Source: a virus. From it: 54,879 bases of DNA. The notes under the pieces were generated by a model. It saw only the letters and a list, made by a program, of their open reading frames with translations. It was not told where the DNA came from and ran no database searches. A program made the position numbers and the translations under genes. Where the stretch lies: positions 1 to 54,879 of the IMG/VR virus record IMGVR_UViG_3300036831_000090. The stretch is one strand, 5' to 3'. Position 1 is the first letter of the stretch, and the number at the start of each line of letters is the position of its first letter. Below are positions 37,496 through 46,780 of this stretch, one piece after another.

Positions 37496-40400
37496 AATCC
37501 TACCAGCGTTCCGGTGGCGCTCGTTCCGGTCAGGCTTACCGTAGGAGAGTAGGTTCCGCTGGTCGCACTTCCTGTAAAAGTAGTCCACCAAGTTGTTGTG
37601 AATATCGTGGCTGAAGTCGTTAGACTTCCCGTGGCTAAAATGTTTCCATTGGAGGTCGATGCAGTCGTACCCTGTATACCTACCCCAGCATTCGTCGTGT
37701 CGATGTTCGCGGCTCCGAACACGCCAGATGGAGTTTGCGACCACGTATTTCCGACCGCGAAAGTGGGAGTCGTTCCTGCCGGAACTGACCAGCCGCCTTG
37801 ACAATTCACGCGCCACACCACCGCAGCGTTGGGAAGTGTCATGGTGCAGAGGCTTACGGGAGACAAGGCCAATGTGAGGGTTGAGGTTGTCAGCGCGAAG
37901 CTGCATTGCTTCCGCTGTTCAAGGGGAGCGCTGGCGTTGAGATATGGCGTCGTGCCGCTGAGAACTACGGCAGGTGCTGATCCAGCTAGACTCACGCCAT
38001 TGGTTCCCGCCCATAGGAGGGTTGCCGCCGTTGAGTCGGTAGAGAGAAGTGTTGTTCCAGAACTCGATCCCGAGAACTTCAATCCGGCGTTCCCGCCCTT
38101 GGCCAGTGTGAGCACGCCGTTCTGATCGAATGCCCAGGTAAATCCCTGGTTTGCAGAAGTCAGTTGCCAGTATTGATTGCCCGAATCGTATTTTAGAAGG
38201 TCTGAACCCGTACTTCCGGATACGTTAATCAGAGTAGTGGCGCGGTTCGCGGCGCAGCCATTCGGCGGGCAACCGATATTCAACACGCCATTGGCCGGTC
38301 CCGTATTCATGGTAAATCCGGTACTCCAAACGCCGGTAGAATTGAAAGCACTCGCTGGTGGAGGGAGATGGCCTCCGAGAGTATCGACGTTATAAAGCGC
38401 AGAAGAAGTATTGTTGACAACTCCCATGCCGGAATCATTCCCCGACCAAACGCCGTTGTAATTAAGCGTGAATCCCCCGGAACCGACTCCCTCTGCCGGC
38501 CAATAACGGTTTAGTTGGAAATTGCCAAATGAGAACTTAAAGAAAGGCCCGAGGGCCATCGCCACGGAATCCGCACTGGTCCACGCCACTTTATTCGGCT
38601 CGACCACAATCGTGTTTCCGGCGTTCGTACCCGCGTTCGTCACGTCCACTGACAGAGCCATCGGATACAGATTGTAGGAGCCTCCCGCTTGATTTGATCC
38701 GTTATAGCCTCCGCTAAATCCGATGAAAATGGTGAGGGTTGTGGCGTTCGTGACGCTCACAACCGGCCAGCATTGCCGTAGCGGTTGCACGACCGTCCAG
38801 AATCCAATCCCGCCACTGGTTGTCCAAGTATCGGCTACCAATTCCATGCAATCCCCAGCCTGAGATCCTGATGGCGCGGTATCGGCAACTGTGGCTCCCG
38901 TGGCGTGTGGCTGGGTAAACACCGCTGTGATGTGTGTTCCATCGGGCACGGCGGTAATCTTCACCGTTTCATAGGTGGTCGTATCTGCGATTACAGCAAC
39001 ATCGTTTACCGAGAAACTTGAAGAACTCGCTACCTGTACATTCTGCAAACCAGGCTGCAACTGAGCGATAGTCGCGCCACTCAAATGGGTCTTAGTGAAG
39101 TTCGCGGTAATGTGCGTCGTATCGGCAATCGCGGTGATTGTAACCGCCTCTTGATTCGATTGCGTCTGGTCATTGATGACCATGATGCTGTTGACGGCGA
39201 ATCCCACGGAAGTCGTCACCTGCACACTCTGGCTTCCAGTAATGGTGATGGCCGCTGCCGTGGTGCTGCTCGGCACGGAAATGGCCGCGCTGGTCGTGGT
39301 GTTGGTCGATGCGGTCCATGCGGTGCTGGAACCGGTCACGGTGACGAGACTCGTCCCACTGAAACTGGTAATCGTTCCGGTATTGTATTTGCGAGTGATG
39401 TTGTAGAGGGCGCGGCCATTGCCCTGCGTTCCTCCTCCGGCTGTATTGGCAATCGTGAGCGTGGTCGCTCCCGTACCCGGAGAACCGGAAATCGTTCCGG
39501 CATATTCGACATATCCCTGGCCGCCGCTGGCCGTGAAAGCATGTAAGCCTTCATCGCTGCCGGCGTTGATTCCTCCGAAATCGACCGCGCCATCCTCCAG
39601 CGGGATGCAGTCGCCCATCCCGTAGCACTGCGCTTGGAAATTCTGAGCATTGACTTGAGCATTCGACCAGCTATTCGTCTGCGTGTAGAGCGAGCCAATG
39701 TTTGTTTTATTGGTATACCCGTTCTGGTTGATGTTTTGCGTGCCGTTCATGAAGTTGGTCTGCCATGCGGAAGCAAATGTGTTGTTGGGATTGATCGAAT
39801 CGAGGAGGCCGTTGTAGTAGTGGGTCACGTACTGGCGGGCAAACTGGAGATTGGTCAGGCCATCCCAGCCGGGATTGTAGAGTGTGTCGGCATATCCGGC
39901 GTTGCTATAGTCGATAATGTAACTGCCAGATGGCTGATTGGTGATGGTTGGAAAATACAAATTGGCGATGTGCGCTCCGGTTGGGAATGCTCCGATATAG
40001 GCCCCTGGCGCAAGCGTGGTGCTGCCATTCGCAGCCGTGATTGCCGCTTGCTCCGTCGCATAACAGGTAGACCCACTGACAAACATTCCGTTGTCTTCAC
40101 AGGATGCCGTGCTCCCCGGAGCAATGAACGTCGAAGGAATGGAGAGTACGGGCGTTGCGCCGCCCGTCGATGCAACCTGGTTCGCGGTGCCGGTTACGGA
40201 GGTTACGGTCCCCGATCCTTTTGAGTTGAACGTCGTCCAGTCTGCCGAAGATAGACAACCCGCTTGCGATCCGGAGGCAGTTTGGCATCCAACTGTGCCC
40301 GTGGTGGTGATAGTCCCGCCGGTGATTGGACCGGTAGTAGCGATACTGGTAACCGTTCCGCCGCCGCTCGCCCCGCCGCCTCCGCCGCGAGCAGAAGCGG

Positions 40401-40788
40401 TCGATTGAATGATCGAGACCGTCGTGGTCCCGCCAACAAGCGTGGACATGCGCAGTCGTACATTGGTGTAACCTGCCGTGTTGCCCTGCCAAGTTCCAGT
40501 CGAAGTGACTGAAGTGACCGCCGTAGTCCCGTTGCTTGGCGTTACGTTGAACGGAACCCACGATGCTGCACCGTCGCCAGATGCTTCGACTTGAATGGTG
40601 TTGCCGCTGGCGTTATTGGTGATCGTAAACGTCGCTCCGCCTTGCGTTTGATCGACCGAAACGGAGAGACAATTCGCCGAAACGCCGTTGCCGCATGTTG
40701 CCCCGGCCGCGGTGAGTGCAACCTTTTGCTGCGATCGAGCCAACTGCCAACTGCAAAGAATGAGAAGCGCCAGCACGAGTTTTTTCAT
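37480..40788 (-). CDS. Large exported tail fibre-like protein
   Basis: 1102 residues, third of three exported fibre-like proteins. It has a Sec-type leader (MKKLVLALLILCSWQLARS) that is unusual for a phage virion protein. Residues 20-140 are paralogous to the protein at 40804. Then glycine/threonine tail-fibre motifs (SADWTTFNSKGSGTVTSVTG) and, near residues 500-620, two tandem beta-repeats of about 55 residues (each with AVTITAIAD.THITA- or VKITAVPD.THITA-type cores). The C-terminal part is beta-rich. It may bind the receptor or be a secreted decoy. Confidence 0.65.
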   Translation of the reverse strand: MKKLVLALLILCSWQLARSQQKVALTAAGATCGNGVSANCLSVSVDQTQGGATFTITNNASGNTIQVEASGDGAASWVPFNVTPSNGTTAVTSVTSTGTWQGNTAGYTNVRLRMSTLVGGTTTVSIIQSTASARGGGGGASGGGTVTSIATTGPITGGTITTTGTVGCQTASGSQAGCLSSADWTTFNSKGSGTVTSVTGTANQVASTGGATPVLSIPSTFIAPGSTASCEDNGMFVSGSTCYATEQAAITAANGSTTLAPGAYIGAFPTGAHIANLYFPTITNQPSGSYIIDYSNAGYADTLYNPGWDGLTNLQFARQYVTHYYNGLLDSINPNNTFASAWQTNFMNGTQNINQNGYTNKTNIGSLYTQTNSWSNAQVNAQNFQAQCYGMGDCIPLEDGAVDFGGINAGSDEGLHAFTASGGQGYVEYAGTISGSPGTGATTLTIANTAGGGTQGNGRALYNITRKYNTGTITSFSGTSLVTVTGSSTAWTASTNTTTSAAISVPSSTTAAAITITGSQSVQVTTSVGFAVNSIMVINDQTQSNQEAVTITAIADTTHITANFTKTHLSGATIAQLQPGLQNVQVASSSSFSVNDVAVIADTTTYETVKITAVPDGTHITAVFTQPHATGATVADTAPSGSQAGDCMELVADTWTTSGGIGFWTVVQPLRQCWPVVSVTNATTLTIFIGFSGGYNGSNQAGGSYNLYPMALSVDVTNAGTNAGNTIVVEPNKVAWTSADSVAMALGPFFKFSFGNFQLNRYWPAEGVGSGGFTLNYNGVWSGNDSGMGVVNNTSSALYNVDTLGGHLPPPASAFNSTGVWSTGFTMNTGPANGVLNIGCPPNGCAANRATTLINVSGSTGSDLLKYDSGNQYWQLTSANQGFTWAFDQNGVLTLAKGGNAGLKFSGSSSGTTLLSTDSTAATLLWAGTNGVSLAGSAPAVVLSGTTPYLNASAPLEQRKQCSFALTTSTLTLALSPVSLCTMTLPNAAVVWRVNCQGGWSVPAGTTPTFAVGNTWSQTPSGVFGAANIDTTNAGVGIQGTTASTSNGNILATGSLTTSATIFTTTWWTTFTGSATSGTYSPTVSLTGTSATGTLVGFCTIQ

Positions 40789-40803
40789 TGACTCGAAAAC
40801 CCC

Positions 40804-43104
40804 CTATGGAGTGATCCTGAATGCCACTCCCTGCGATGTCCACCCACCCGTTGCACAGGTAAAGGTAGCGTTGGCAGATGCCGTGGAGAGACCAGTTTGA
40901 TCTTCGAGCATTGACTCCGTGCTCGCTGTTCCACGACTTACAAAGCCAGCCCCTACAGAGATGCCAGTTGCGTTGCAAGTTCCGAATCCGACGACCAGAT
41001 CGCCCTGTGTGACGGCAAACGCGCCACTCGCGAGGGCCGTTCCGGTGCCATTGGTCGTCGCTCCCGCACCGTCTTTCGGAGAAATCTGTCCTATCCCGAT
41101 GTAGGCCGCTTGAACGACTTGAAGCAATGTGCAACTGCCCCCGCTCGAGACTGTCACCGTGGTAGTTCCACCGGCCGCGCCCGGGAAGAACCAAATCTGT
41201 TGAAACACACTTCCAGCGGGATTGGCTTGCACGGCATTCGCCGAGGTGTAAGTGCCGTTGAGGTTGTCGGAGACGGCAAATGTCGGAGCCGAGGGCGCCG
41301 AACAACTTACCCCCACCACTAGAAAGCCGCCGGCGATTACGTTCGCTCCGTAGGCTTGCGTTGTGGTCGAGGCGCCGACCTGTTTTCCGGCTCCACTGCT
41401 CGGAACAAAGGTCCAACTGGCGCTCGATTGTCCGAAAAGCTGCCCGCCCGCGTTGAATAGAATGTTTGAGCTACCCGTCTGTGGGGAGCGACCAGCACCG
41501 CAGTTCGAGCAGTTAAACATCGAACCATTTCCGGATACGATCGCCTGAATGGTAGCCAGTTGGAGCGGCTGGCCCATTTCTACTACGACGTCCTTGGTGC
41601 TTCCACCAGAAAAACCGCCGTTATTGATCACGAATTCCGCATAGTAATTAGTCTGATTCGTGGAATCCGTTCGCAGTAGGCAGGTTGTTTCATGGGTGCA
41701 GGCGTTGTCCCGCCACATATTCTCCGAGGCTTCGGTCGCGAGAGCTTGGGTGTTATTAAAATAGTACCCGATCGCGGAGGCTCCGCCCGAAACGACTCCA
41801 TTAAATCCGTTGTGCTCGACCGTGTTTTGGTACATGTGATTGGAGCCGACTCCAACGGTCAGGCAGACCCCATAATTCACATTTCCCGCCGCTGTGCCAT
41901 TCACGACAGTCCCGTTCGAACTCACGATGCTTTGCAGAACGTCGCCCACGACGTCGATCGCGCACAGGCCGGTCACACTGGTCGTCGCTGGATTGATCGA
42001 AACGGTATTTCCCTGAACAAGACTGGAGTTTCCGATGGCCGCGATTCCGTCACCGTCCTCGCCAATCACAATATTGTTTAATGCTTTTCCGCCCGAAACG
42101 CTGATCGCTGGACTCGTCGACGTCGCGGCGCCTGTGACAACATTCTTTTCGACCAATGCGACGTTCCCTATGATTCCCGAGGTAGCCTCATTCGAAATGG
42201 TGTTCCCACGTACAACTACGTTGTTCTGCGTCGTTGTCACGTTGATGCCATTGCCGGTGAAGGATCCGGAGACGCCCAAAAGCGCGCAGTTTTCAACGCT
42301 GGTCAGAGCCGCATTCAAAACAAACTGGTCGATGTTTCCGCCCTTGGTAAAGACCGCCGAACGGTCAGAAGGGCAAAGGACCGCTGAGTTGGAATTGGAT
42401 AGCGTGATGGCCGCTGTTTGCGTAATCGCTATCTGCGATGGAATGTAGAGCGTGGCGTTCGCCGGAATGGTTACCGCGGTCGAAAGCGTTTGGGTGCCGG
42501 AAAAATCGCTGACGACACACCGGCCATTTGCCGTCAGCGCCGTAAAACAAGTATTGATCTGCGCTCCAAGGTCGGCACCTGAAAAAGAACTCACGTACAA
42601 AGTCTGCGCGTCGCCGGTGATGGTGTTCGCCGATAACCCGAAAGCCTGCTGTCCCGTTGCGATGGTTCCTGCGATTCCGCTACTCGATCCACTACTTCCG
42701 CCCGCCCGAGCGGAAGCAGTGGACTGAATGATCGAAACGGTAGTGCTGCCGCTGACCAGCGCGGACATTCGCATCCGAATGTTCGTGTAACCGGCGGTAT
42801 TTCCCTGCCAAGTCCCGGTTCCGGTCGTGGAAGACACTGCGGTGGTGCTGTTGCTGGGCGTGACGTTGAACGCTACCCATGACGCTCCACCGTCACCGGA
42901 CGCCTCAATCTGAATTGTATTTCCGGCGTTGGCCGTGACCGTAAACGTCGCTCCGCCTTGCGTCTGATCGACCGAAAGCGAAAGGCAGTTGGCCGACACC
43001 CCGTTTCCGCACGTCGCCCCGGAAGCGGTCAGTGCTACTTTCTGCTGTGACCGCGCCAGATGCCAGCTACAGAGAATCAGAAGCGCTACGACTAGCTTTT
43101 TCAT
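40804..43104 (-). CDS. Exported beta-helix fibre/spike-like protein
   Basis: 766 residues. Sec-type leader (MKKLVVALLILCSWHLARS) and an N-terminal domain of about 140 residues closely similar to that of the 37480 protein. Residues about 250-520 are a repetitive right-handed beta-helix-like region (short turns such as GNTISNEATSG, VEKNVVTGAA, LVQGNTVS), the architecture of receptor- or glycan-binding tail spikes. The C-terminal part is a beta-rich domain with several cysteines. The leader implies transport out of the cell unless it is not processed. Confidence 0.65.
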   Translation of the reverse strand: MKKLVVALLILCSWHLARSQQKVALTASGATCGNGVSANCLSLSVDQTQGGATFTVTANAGNTIQIEASGDGGASWVAFNVTPSNSTTAVSSTTGTGTWQGNTAGYTNIRMRMSALVSGSTTVSIIQSTASARAGGSSGSSSGIAGTIATGQQAFGLSANTITGDAQTLYVSSFSGADLGAQINTCFTALTANGRCVVSDFSGTQTLSTAVTIPANATLYIPSQIAITQTAAITLSNSNSAVLCPSDRSAVFTKGGNIDQFVLNAALTSVENCALLGVSGSFTGNGINVTTTQNNVVVRGNTISNEATSGIIGNVALVEKNVVTGAATSTSPAISVSGGKALNNIVIGEDGDGIAAIGNSSLVQGNTVSINPATTSVTGLCAIDVVGDVLQSIVSSNGTVVNGTAAGNVNYGVCLTVGVGSNHMYQNTVEHNGFNGVVSGGASAIGYYFNNTQALATEASENMWRDNACTHETTCLLRTDSTNQTNYYAEFVINNGGFSGGSTKDVVVEMGQPLQLATIQAIVSGNGSMFNCSNCGAGRSPQTGSSNILFNAGGQLFGQSSASWTFVPSSGAGKQVGASTTTQAYGANVIAGGFLVVGVSCSAPSAPTFAVSDNLNGTYTSANAVQANPAGSVFQQIWFFPGAAGGTTTVTVSSGGSCTLLQVVQAAYIGIGQISPKDGAGATTNGTGTALASGAFAVTQGDLVVGFGTCNATGISVGAGFVSRGTASTESMLEDQTGLSTASANATFTCATGGWTSQGVAFRITP

Positions 43105-43121
43105 CGTTTGGGAAACCTCCT

Positions 43122-44498
43122 CTATTGGATTCCTTCGACTCGAATGTGAAGGTTATAAGCCATCTGTGCCGCCGTATTCGAAGCGTAGGCGAAGGCGTAG
43201 GTCACGGCCGTCGAACCGTCGGTATTCAAGAGCAGGGGCACGCCGATTAAAACCGTGGTGGTCGCATTGCCGGTATCGGTCGTCTCGATCGTTCCGGCGT
43301 GACTCGTGGCTGGGCAGGTGATGGTCTGCGTTACGCCATCCGGGTCCTTGTAAACAATGGTGAGAGCGCCGAGCGTAGAAGTTGCCGCGCCGGTCGTGGC
43401 TGGCGTCGTGACTTTCGCGTTCCAATTGACCCGATACTGGTTCGTTCCCGAGAATGCCCCTCCGGAATTCGGAGTGAACAGCGTAGTCGTTCCGATGGCT
43501 GCTGTTTGGGCCGTTTTGTCGGTACTGCCGTCGACGTCGACAAGTGCTGCGGTATTGAATTGGATACCGATGGGGTTTCCAACGGTCGCGGTCACAACCT
43601 GGGTATTCACAGGGTTGGCGGTCGGCGACGACCAGGCGTTCATCGACGTTCCTACGTTCGCCGCTTCGAGAGCCCAAAGGCCACCGCCTGCGCTGGTCAT
43701 CTGAATCGCGCCAGTTACCCCGGTATCACCGATGGTTAGTATCCCCATCTGAAACTTGACTTGCGAATTGCTAACCGTTCCAGATGGCGTCGGAACCCTA
43801 AAGAGCAGAGTCGAACTTGGCATGGTAGAAATCTGAGTCTGCACGTTGAAGCAGGATTGCGCGGACGCGGAGCCCGTCCAGTAGTTTCCGCACCAGGCCG
43901 AAGTGGGAGAACTCTGGTTCGTCGGCCCAGCCGTTGCCGGGACGAGGCTCGCGAGAGTCGCGGTGTGCGAGACCACGTTGTAGACGTTCGATCCGTCGCA
44001 GGTAAGCGTGTTGCTCGTTCCGTTTTCGTAACCGACACCGCCATTGGTCGTGCAGTTGAGAATAAAACCGCTTGCTGGGATCGGCAGAGGCACCGAGAAA
44101 GCGGAAATAGCCGCTGAGAGGTCGACGGGGCCGGCGCCGGTCACCGGAGTCCCTGAGCCCGATGCGCCGATACTTGGAGCGATGAAGGCGGTGATGCCGT
44201 CCTTCCAAGTGATCGCGTAGCGGTACGAGCAGCCCGCCGGTTGAATCAAGTTCACGTCGTAAAGAACCTGGGTGAAGTGCCCATTGCCGTCGCCGCCGAC
44301 AATGGTGAAGTTTCTCGGCACCGTATAGCCGTTGTAGGTCGGCTGCTGATTCCCGGGACAGTTGAGGCTTGCGCTCCCCGTGAGAAACGTATACGGAAGT
44401 CCAATCGGGTCGGTGATCGTCGCGGTGATAATCGTATTTTGGCCGAAGCACACCGCCGGCATAAACAGCACCGCGAGCGCGAGTAAAAGTCGTTTCAT
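43122..44498 (-). CDS. Exported structural or host-envelope-binding protein
   Basis: 458 residues. N-terminal signal peptide-like segment (MKRLLLALAVLFMPAVCFGQ), then a Thr/Gly/Ser-rich beta protein. It is the first of three consecutive genes with signal peptides. The sequence carries no spike repeats. It could be a fibre base, a chaperone for the larger proteins, or a secreted surface protein. Confidence 0.55.
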   Translation of the reverse strand: MKRLLLALAVLFMPAVCFGQNTIITATITDPIGLPYTFLTGSASLNCPGNQQPTYNGYTVPRNFTIVGGDGNGHFTQVLYDVNLIQPAGCSYRYAITWKDGITAFIAPSIGASGSGTPVTGAGPVDLSAAISAFSVPLPIPASGFILNCTTNGGVGYENGTSNTLTCDGSNVYNVVSHTATLASLVPATAGPTNQSSPTSAWCGNYWTGSASAQSCFNVQTQISTMPSSTLLFRVPTPSGTVSNSQVKFQMGILTIGDTGVTGAIQMTSAGGGLWALEAANVGTSMNAWSSPTANPVNTQVVTATVGNPIGIQFNTAALVDVDGSTDKTAQTAAIGTTTLFTPNSGGAFSGTNQYRVNWNAKVTTPATTGAATSTLGALTIVYKDPDGVTQTITCPATSHAGTIETTDTGNATTTVLIGVPLLLNTDGSTAVTYAFAYASNTAAQMAYNLHIRVEGIQ

Positions 44499-44501
44499 GG
44501 G

Positions 44502-44633
44502 CTATCCCCGCTTCGATTTGCGACCGTGCTTCTTAGACTTCTTGCCGCCCTTTTTGCCGAATCGCATCATTTCCTTTTTCGCTTCCGGTGCCGATTCCAT
44601 TTCCGATCCTGCAATCTTTTTGCTCGCGAACAT
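44502..44633 (-). CDS. Small basic protein
   Basis: 43 residues from ATG 44633 (after AGGAGGGG), glycine- and lysine-rich end (FGKKGGKKSKKHGRKSKRG). Extremely basic; possible DNA-binding virion peptide. Overlaps in the structural operon. No family recognised. Confidence 0.55.
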   Translation of the reverse strand: MFASKKIAGSEMESAPEAKKEMMRFGKKGGKKSKKHGRKSKRG

Positions 44634-44795
44634 TTATCCCCTCCTCGATTTCTTGCTGGTGCGTTTGGCGTGCTGAACTTTGTGGCGCTTCCCGCCGACG
44701 ACCACGGATGTCGCGTGAGTTGGGATGTGGTGAATATGAGTGTAGGCCCGCGATTTTCGATATGCTTCCGCGTCCTTGAAATGTTCGGTTGGCAT
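44634..44795 (-). CDS. Small basic protein
   Basis: 53 residues from ATG 44795 (TAATG with the preceding stop). Histidine- and lysine-rich (YTHIHHIPTHATSVVVGGKR then KRTSKKSRRG). Probably binds nucleic acid or a metal. It lies between ejection-type and exported genes. Confidence 0.5.
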   Translation of the reverse strand: MPTEHFKDAEAYRKSRAYTHIHHIPTHATSVVVGGKRHKVQHAKRTSKKSRRG

Positions 44796-46780
44796 TATTT
44801 CATCCCCAAAACTAGTTTTACGAAGGCCGGATTTGAGTACAGCCGACTCAAGGCCCGGAAATACGGCAACTGCAAAAACTGCCACATGGTCGTCGGTTGC
44901 CGACTGGCAAGGCGCTGCTGGTATTCGAGCAGACGTCCCTGTTTCCACGCTTCCGGATCAAATGACGGGTTCGGCTTCGGAGCGCCGATCGCAGGATACT
45001 TGGCTTCTGTCGGCAATGGCTTCGGAGTAGGCTCCGCAGGCGGCGCTTGGCGCGTTGGCTCCTCGAGCGTTGGCGCACTCTTAGCGCTGGCCGCACGCAG
45101 AGCTCGTACCTTGCCCGCAACTTCCGGCTCCCCACCGAATCCTCGGTACTTATGCAGAATGTCGATGAGGTTCTGGCCCTCGCGGCCGACGATGATCGAA
45201 AGTTTGCTGTCGGGATTCGTGGCTTCCATCAGCTTGAACGCCGGAGAATCCTTGTCCAGAAACCGTTGTGCAAATTCACTGTAATCGCCCTGCAGTTTCT
45301 TCCACGCTTCGCCCTGGCCTTTGGCGTCGGCCGCTTCCTGCAGTACGGGGTCGATGCCTTCCTCTTTCACGTACTTCAGCGCGCGGTAGACGTCGCTCGG
45401 AAGGCGCGCGCCGTGCAGCTTCCCGTTCAATTCCTGCGCGTAACCCCAAGCGTCGGAATGCGGAATCTTGAGCCCTTGCGTGATGGTGTTCTGTGGCGGG
45501 GCGGTGCCGCCCTCCTCACGAAACAGGTCGTTCACGGTCAATCCCTGCTTGGCAAGGTTCGCTTCGATGCCGCGCTTCATGGCTGGATTCGCGCGCTTGT
45601 AGATGTCGGCGAGATTCTGCGCGGCTTCGACGCGCTGGCCGGTCTTGAAAACCGATGCTTCGTCGAGTTGCGGCCCCTCTTTGATGATGTTTCGGAACAG
45701 GGCAATACTTTCCGGAGATCCCTGCAGGATGTTGTCCTCAGCGTATTTCACCGCTTCTTGTGCCGGCGTCCAATTCACCTGCGGGTCGGGTCCGAGCGCG
45801 TCGCGAAAGGCGCTGTACCGCTTGTTGAACGAATCCTTGATCGCCGCCTGAGTCTTCGAGGTGATTTCGCCCACTCGGTCCGACCACGCCTGCAATCGCT
45901 GTCGCGTCGAACCCGCGGCTTCCGTAGCCATCGCTGGCCGCTTGCCCTTCCCCTGCGAGGTCAGCGATTCGCCCGCGCGCGCCTGATCGAATTTCTGCTT
46001 GTCCCGCTGGTACTGCGCCTCGTTGCGCCGCTTGGTCGCTTCGTAGTCGGCCTGGGCCTTGGTATTGGCCTCCTCGATCTTGCGCACCGCGTCCTCGTGG
46101 GTCTGCCGCGCTTCCGAGGTCGCCTGGGTGTTCTCCTGCACGGTTTTGTGGTTCTTTTCGGCGATTTCCTGCATGGCTTGGTTGTGCGCCAGCGTGGCAT
46201 CGGCTTCTGCCGCCGAATTGATGCCCAGCGGCATACGCGCGACGGAGCGCGGAGCCTCCACGAGCGCTGCCGTCGACTTCTTGATCGGTTCCGCTTCGCC
46301 CTTCATGGCCGCCAGTTGCCCGAGACCTGCCGCCACTTGCGTAAGACCTTTCGAGAGGTTGTATTTGTCGCCGCTCTTGTACGACTGGTAGGCCAGCGTG
46401 CTTCCGTTGCGAATTTGATGCTGCGCGCCGTCGATTCCCTGGGCCAGCATGTGAACAGGCGCAAGCGGACCGGTCTTTACGAGTCCTTCAAACATCGACT
46501 CGCCCATATTGTTCGCGACATCGCCCGCGGCGCCCGTGGCAGCCGATGAGAAGCTGTCGGCCTGCTCCACCTTGTCGGCGTCGATCCCGAACGATTCCAG
46601 AATGGTGCGCGGGATGGCGCGAATCGGGTGTTGCTGCTGCGTGGCGTTTAGAATCGGCCCGCCGGGCTTCGTCTGCATGGCGCCGGGTTGCGCTGCGAGG
46701 TCCACCCAAGCCTTCCCGTCCCATCCGAATCGGTTCGTTCCCTTGTCGTCCTGCGCGAAATAGGTGTAATTATCGGCCAC
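44795..46780 (-). CDS. Large coiled-coil protein, ejection/internal virion candidate
   Basis: 661 residues. Residues about 190-275 form a long charged helix (EKNHKTVQENTQATSEARQ and beyond), and the rest is helical. Together with the two preceding genes it matches the set of internal proteins that podoviruses eject into the host envelope. No signal peptide and no catalytic motif visible; transglycosylase activity was looked for but not found. Confidence 0.6.
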   Translation of the reverse strand: MADNYTYFAQDDKGTNRFGWDGKAWVDLAAQPGAMQTKPGGPILNATQQQHPIRAIPRTILESFGIDADKVEQADSFSSAATGAAGDVANNMGESMFEGLVKTGPLAPVHMLAQGIDGAQHQIRNGSTLAYQSYKSGDKYNLSKGLTQVAAGLGQLAAMKGEAEPIKKSTAALVEAPRSVARMPLGINSAAEADATLAHNQAMQEIAEKNHKTVQENTQATSEARQTHEDAVRKIEEANTKAQADYEATKRRNEAQYQRDKQKFDQARAGESLTSQGKGKRPAMATEAAGSTRQRLQAWSDRVGEITSKTQAAIKDSFNKRYSAFRDALGPDPQVNWTPAQEAVKYAEDNILQGSPESIALFRNIIKEGPQLDEASVFKTGQRVEAAQNLADIYKRANPAMKRGIEANLAKQGLTVNDLFREEGGTAPPQNTITQGLKIPHSDAWGYAQELNGKLHGARLPSDVYRALKYVKEEGIDPVLQEAADAKGQGEAWKKLQGDYSEFAQRFLDKDSPAFKLMEATNPDSKLSIIVGREGQNLIDILHKYRGFGGEPEVAGKVRALRAASAKSAPTLEEPTRQAPPAEPTPKPLPTEAKYPAIGAPKPNPSFDPEAWKQGRLLEYQQRLASRQPTTMWQFLQLPYFRALSRLYSNPAFVKLVLGMK

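Noticed and set aside
45047-46549. 500-codon open frame on the plus strand
   Set aside because: It is the antisense shadow of the 661-residue coiled-coil gene and has shadow-like R/L/V-rich composition.
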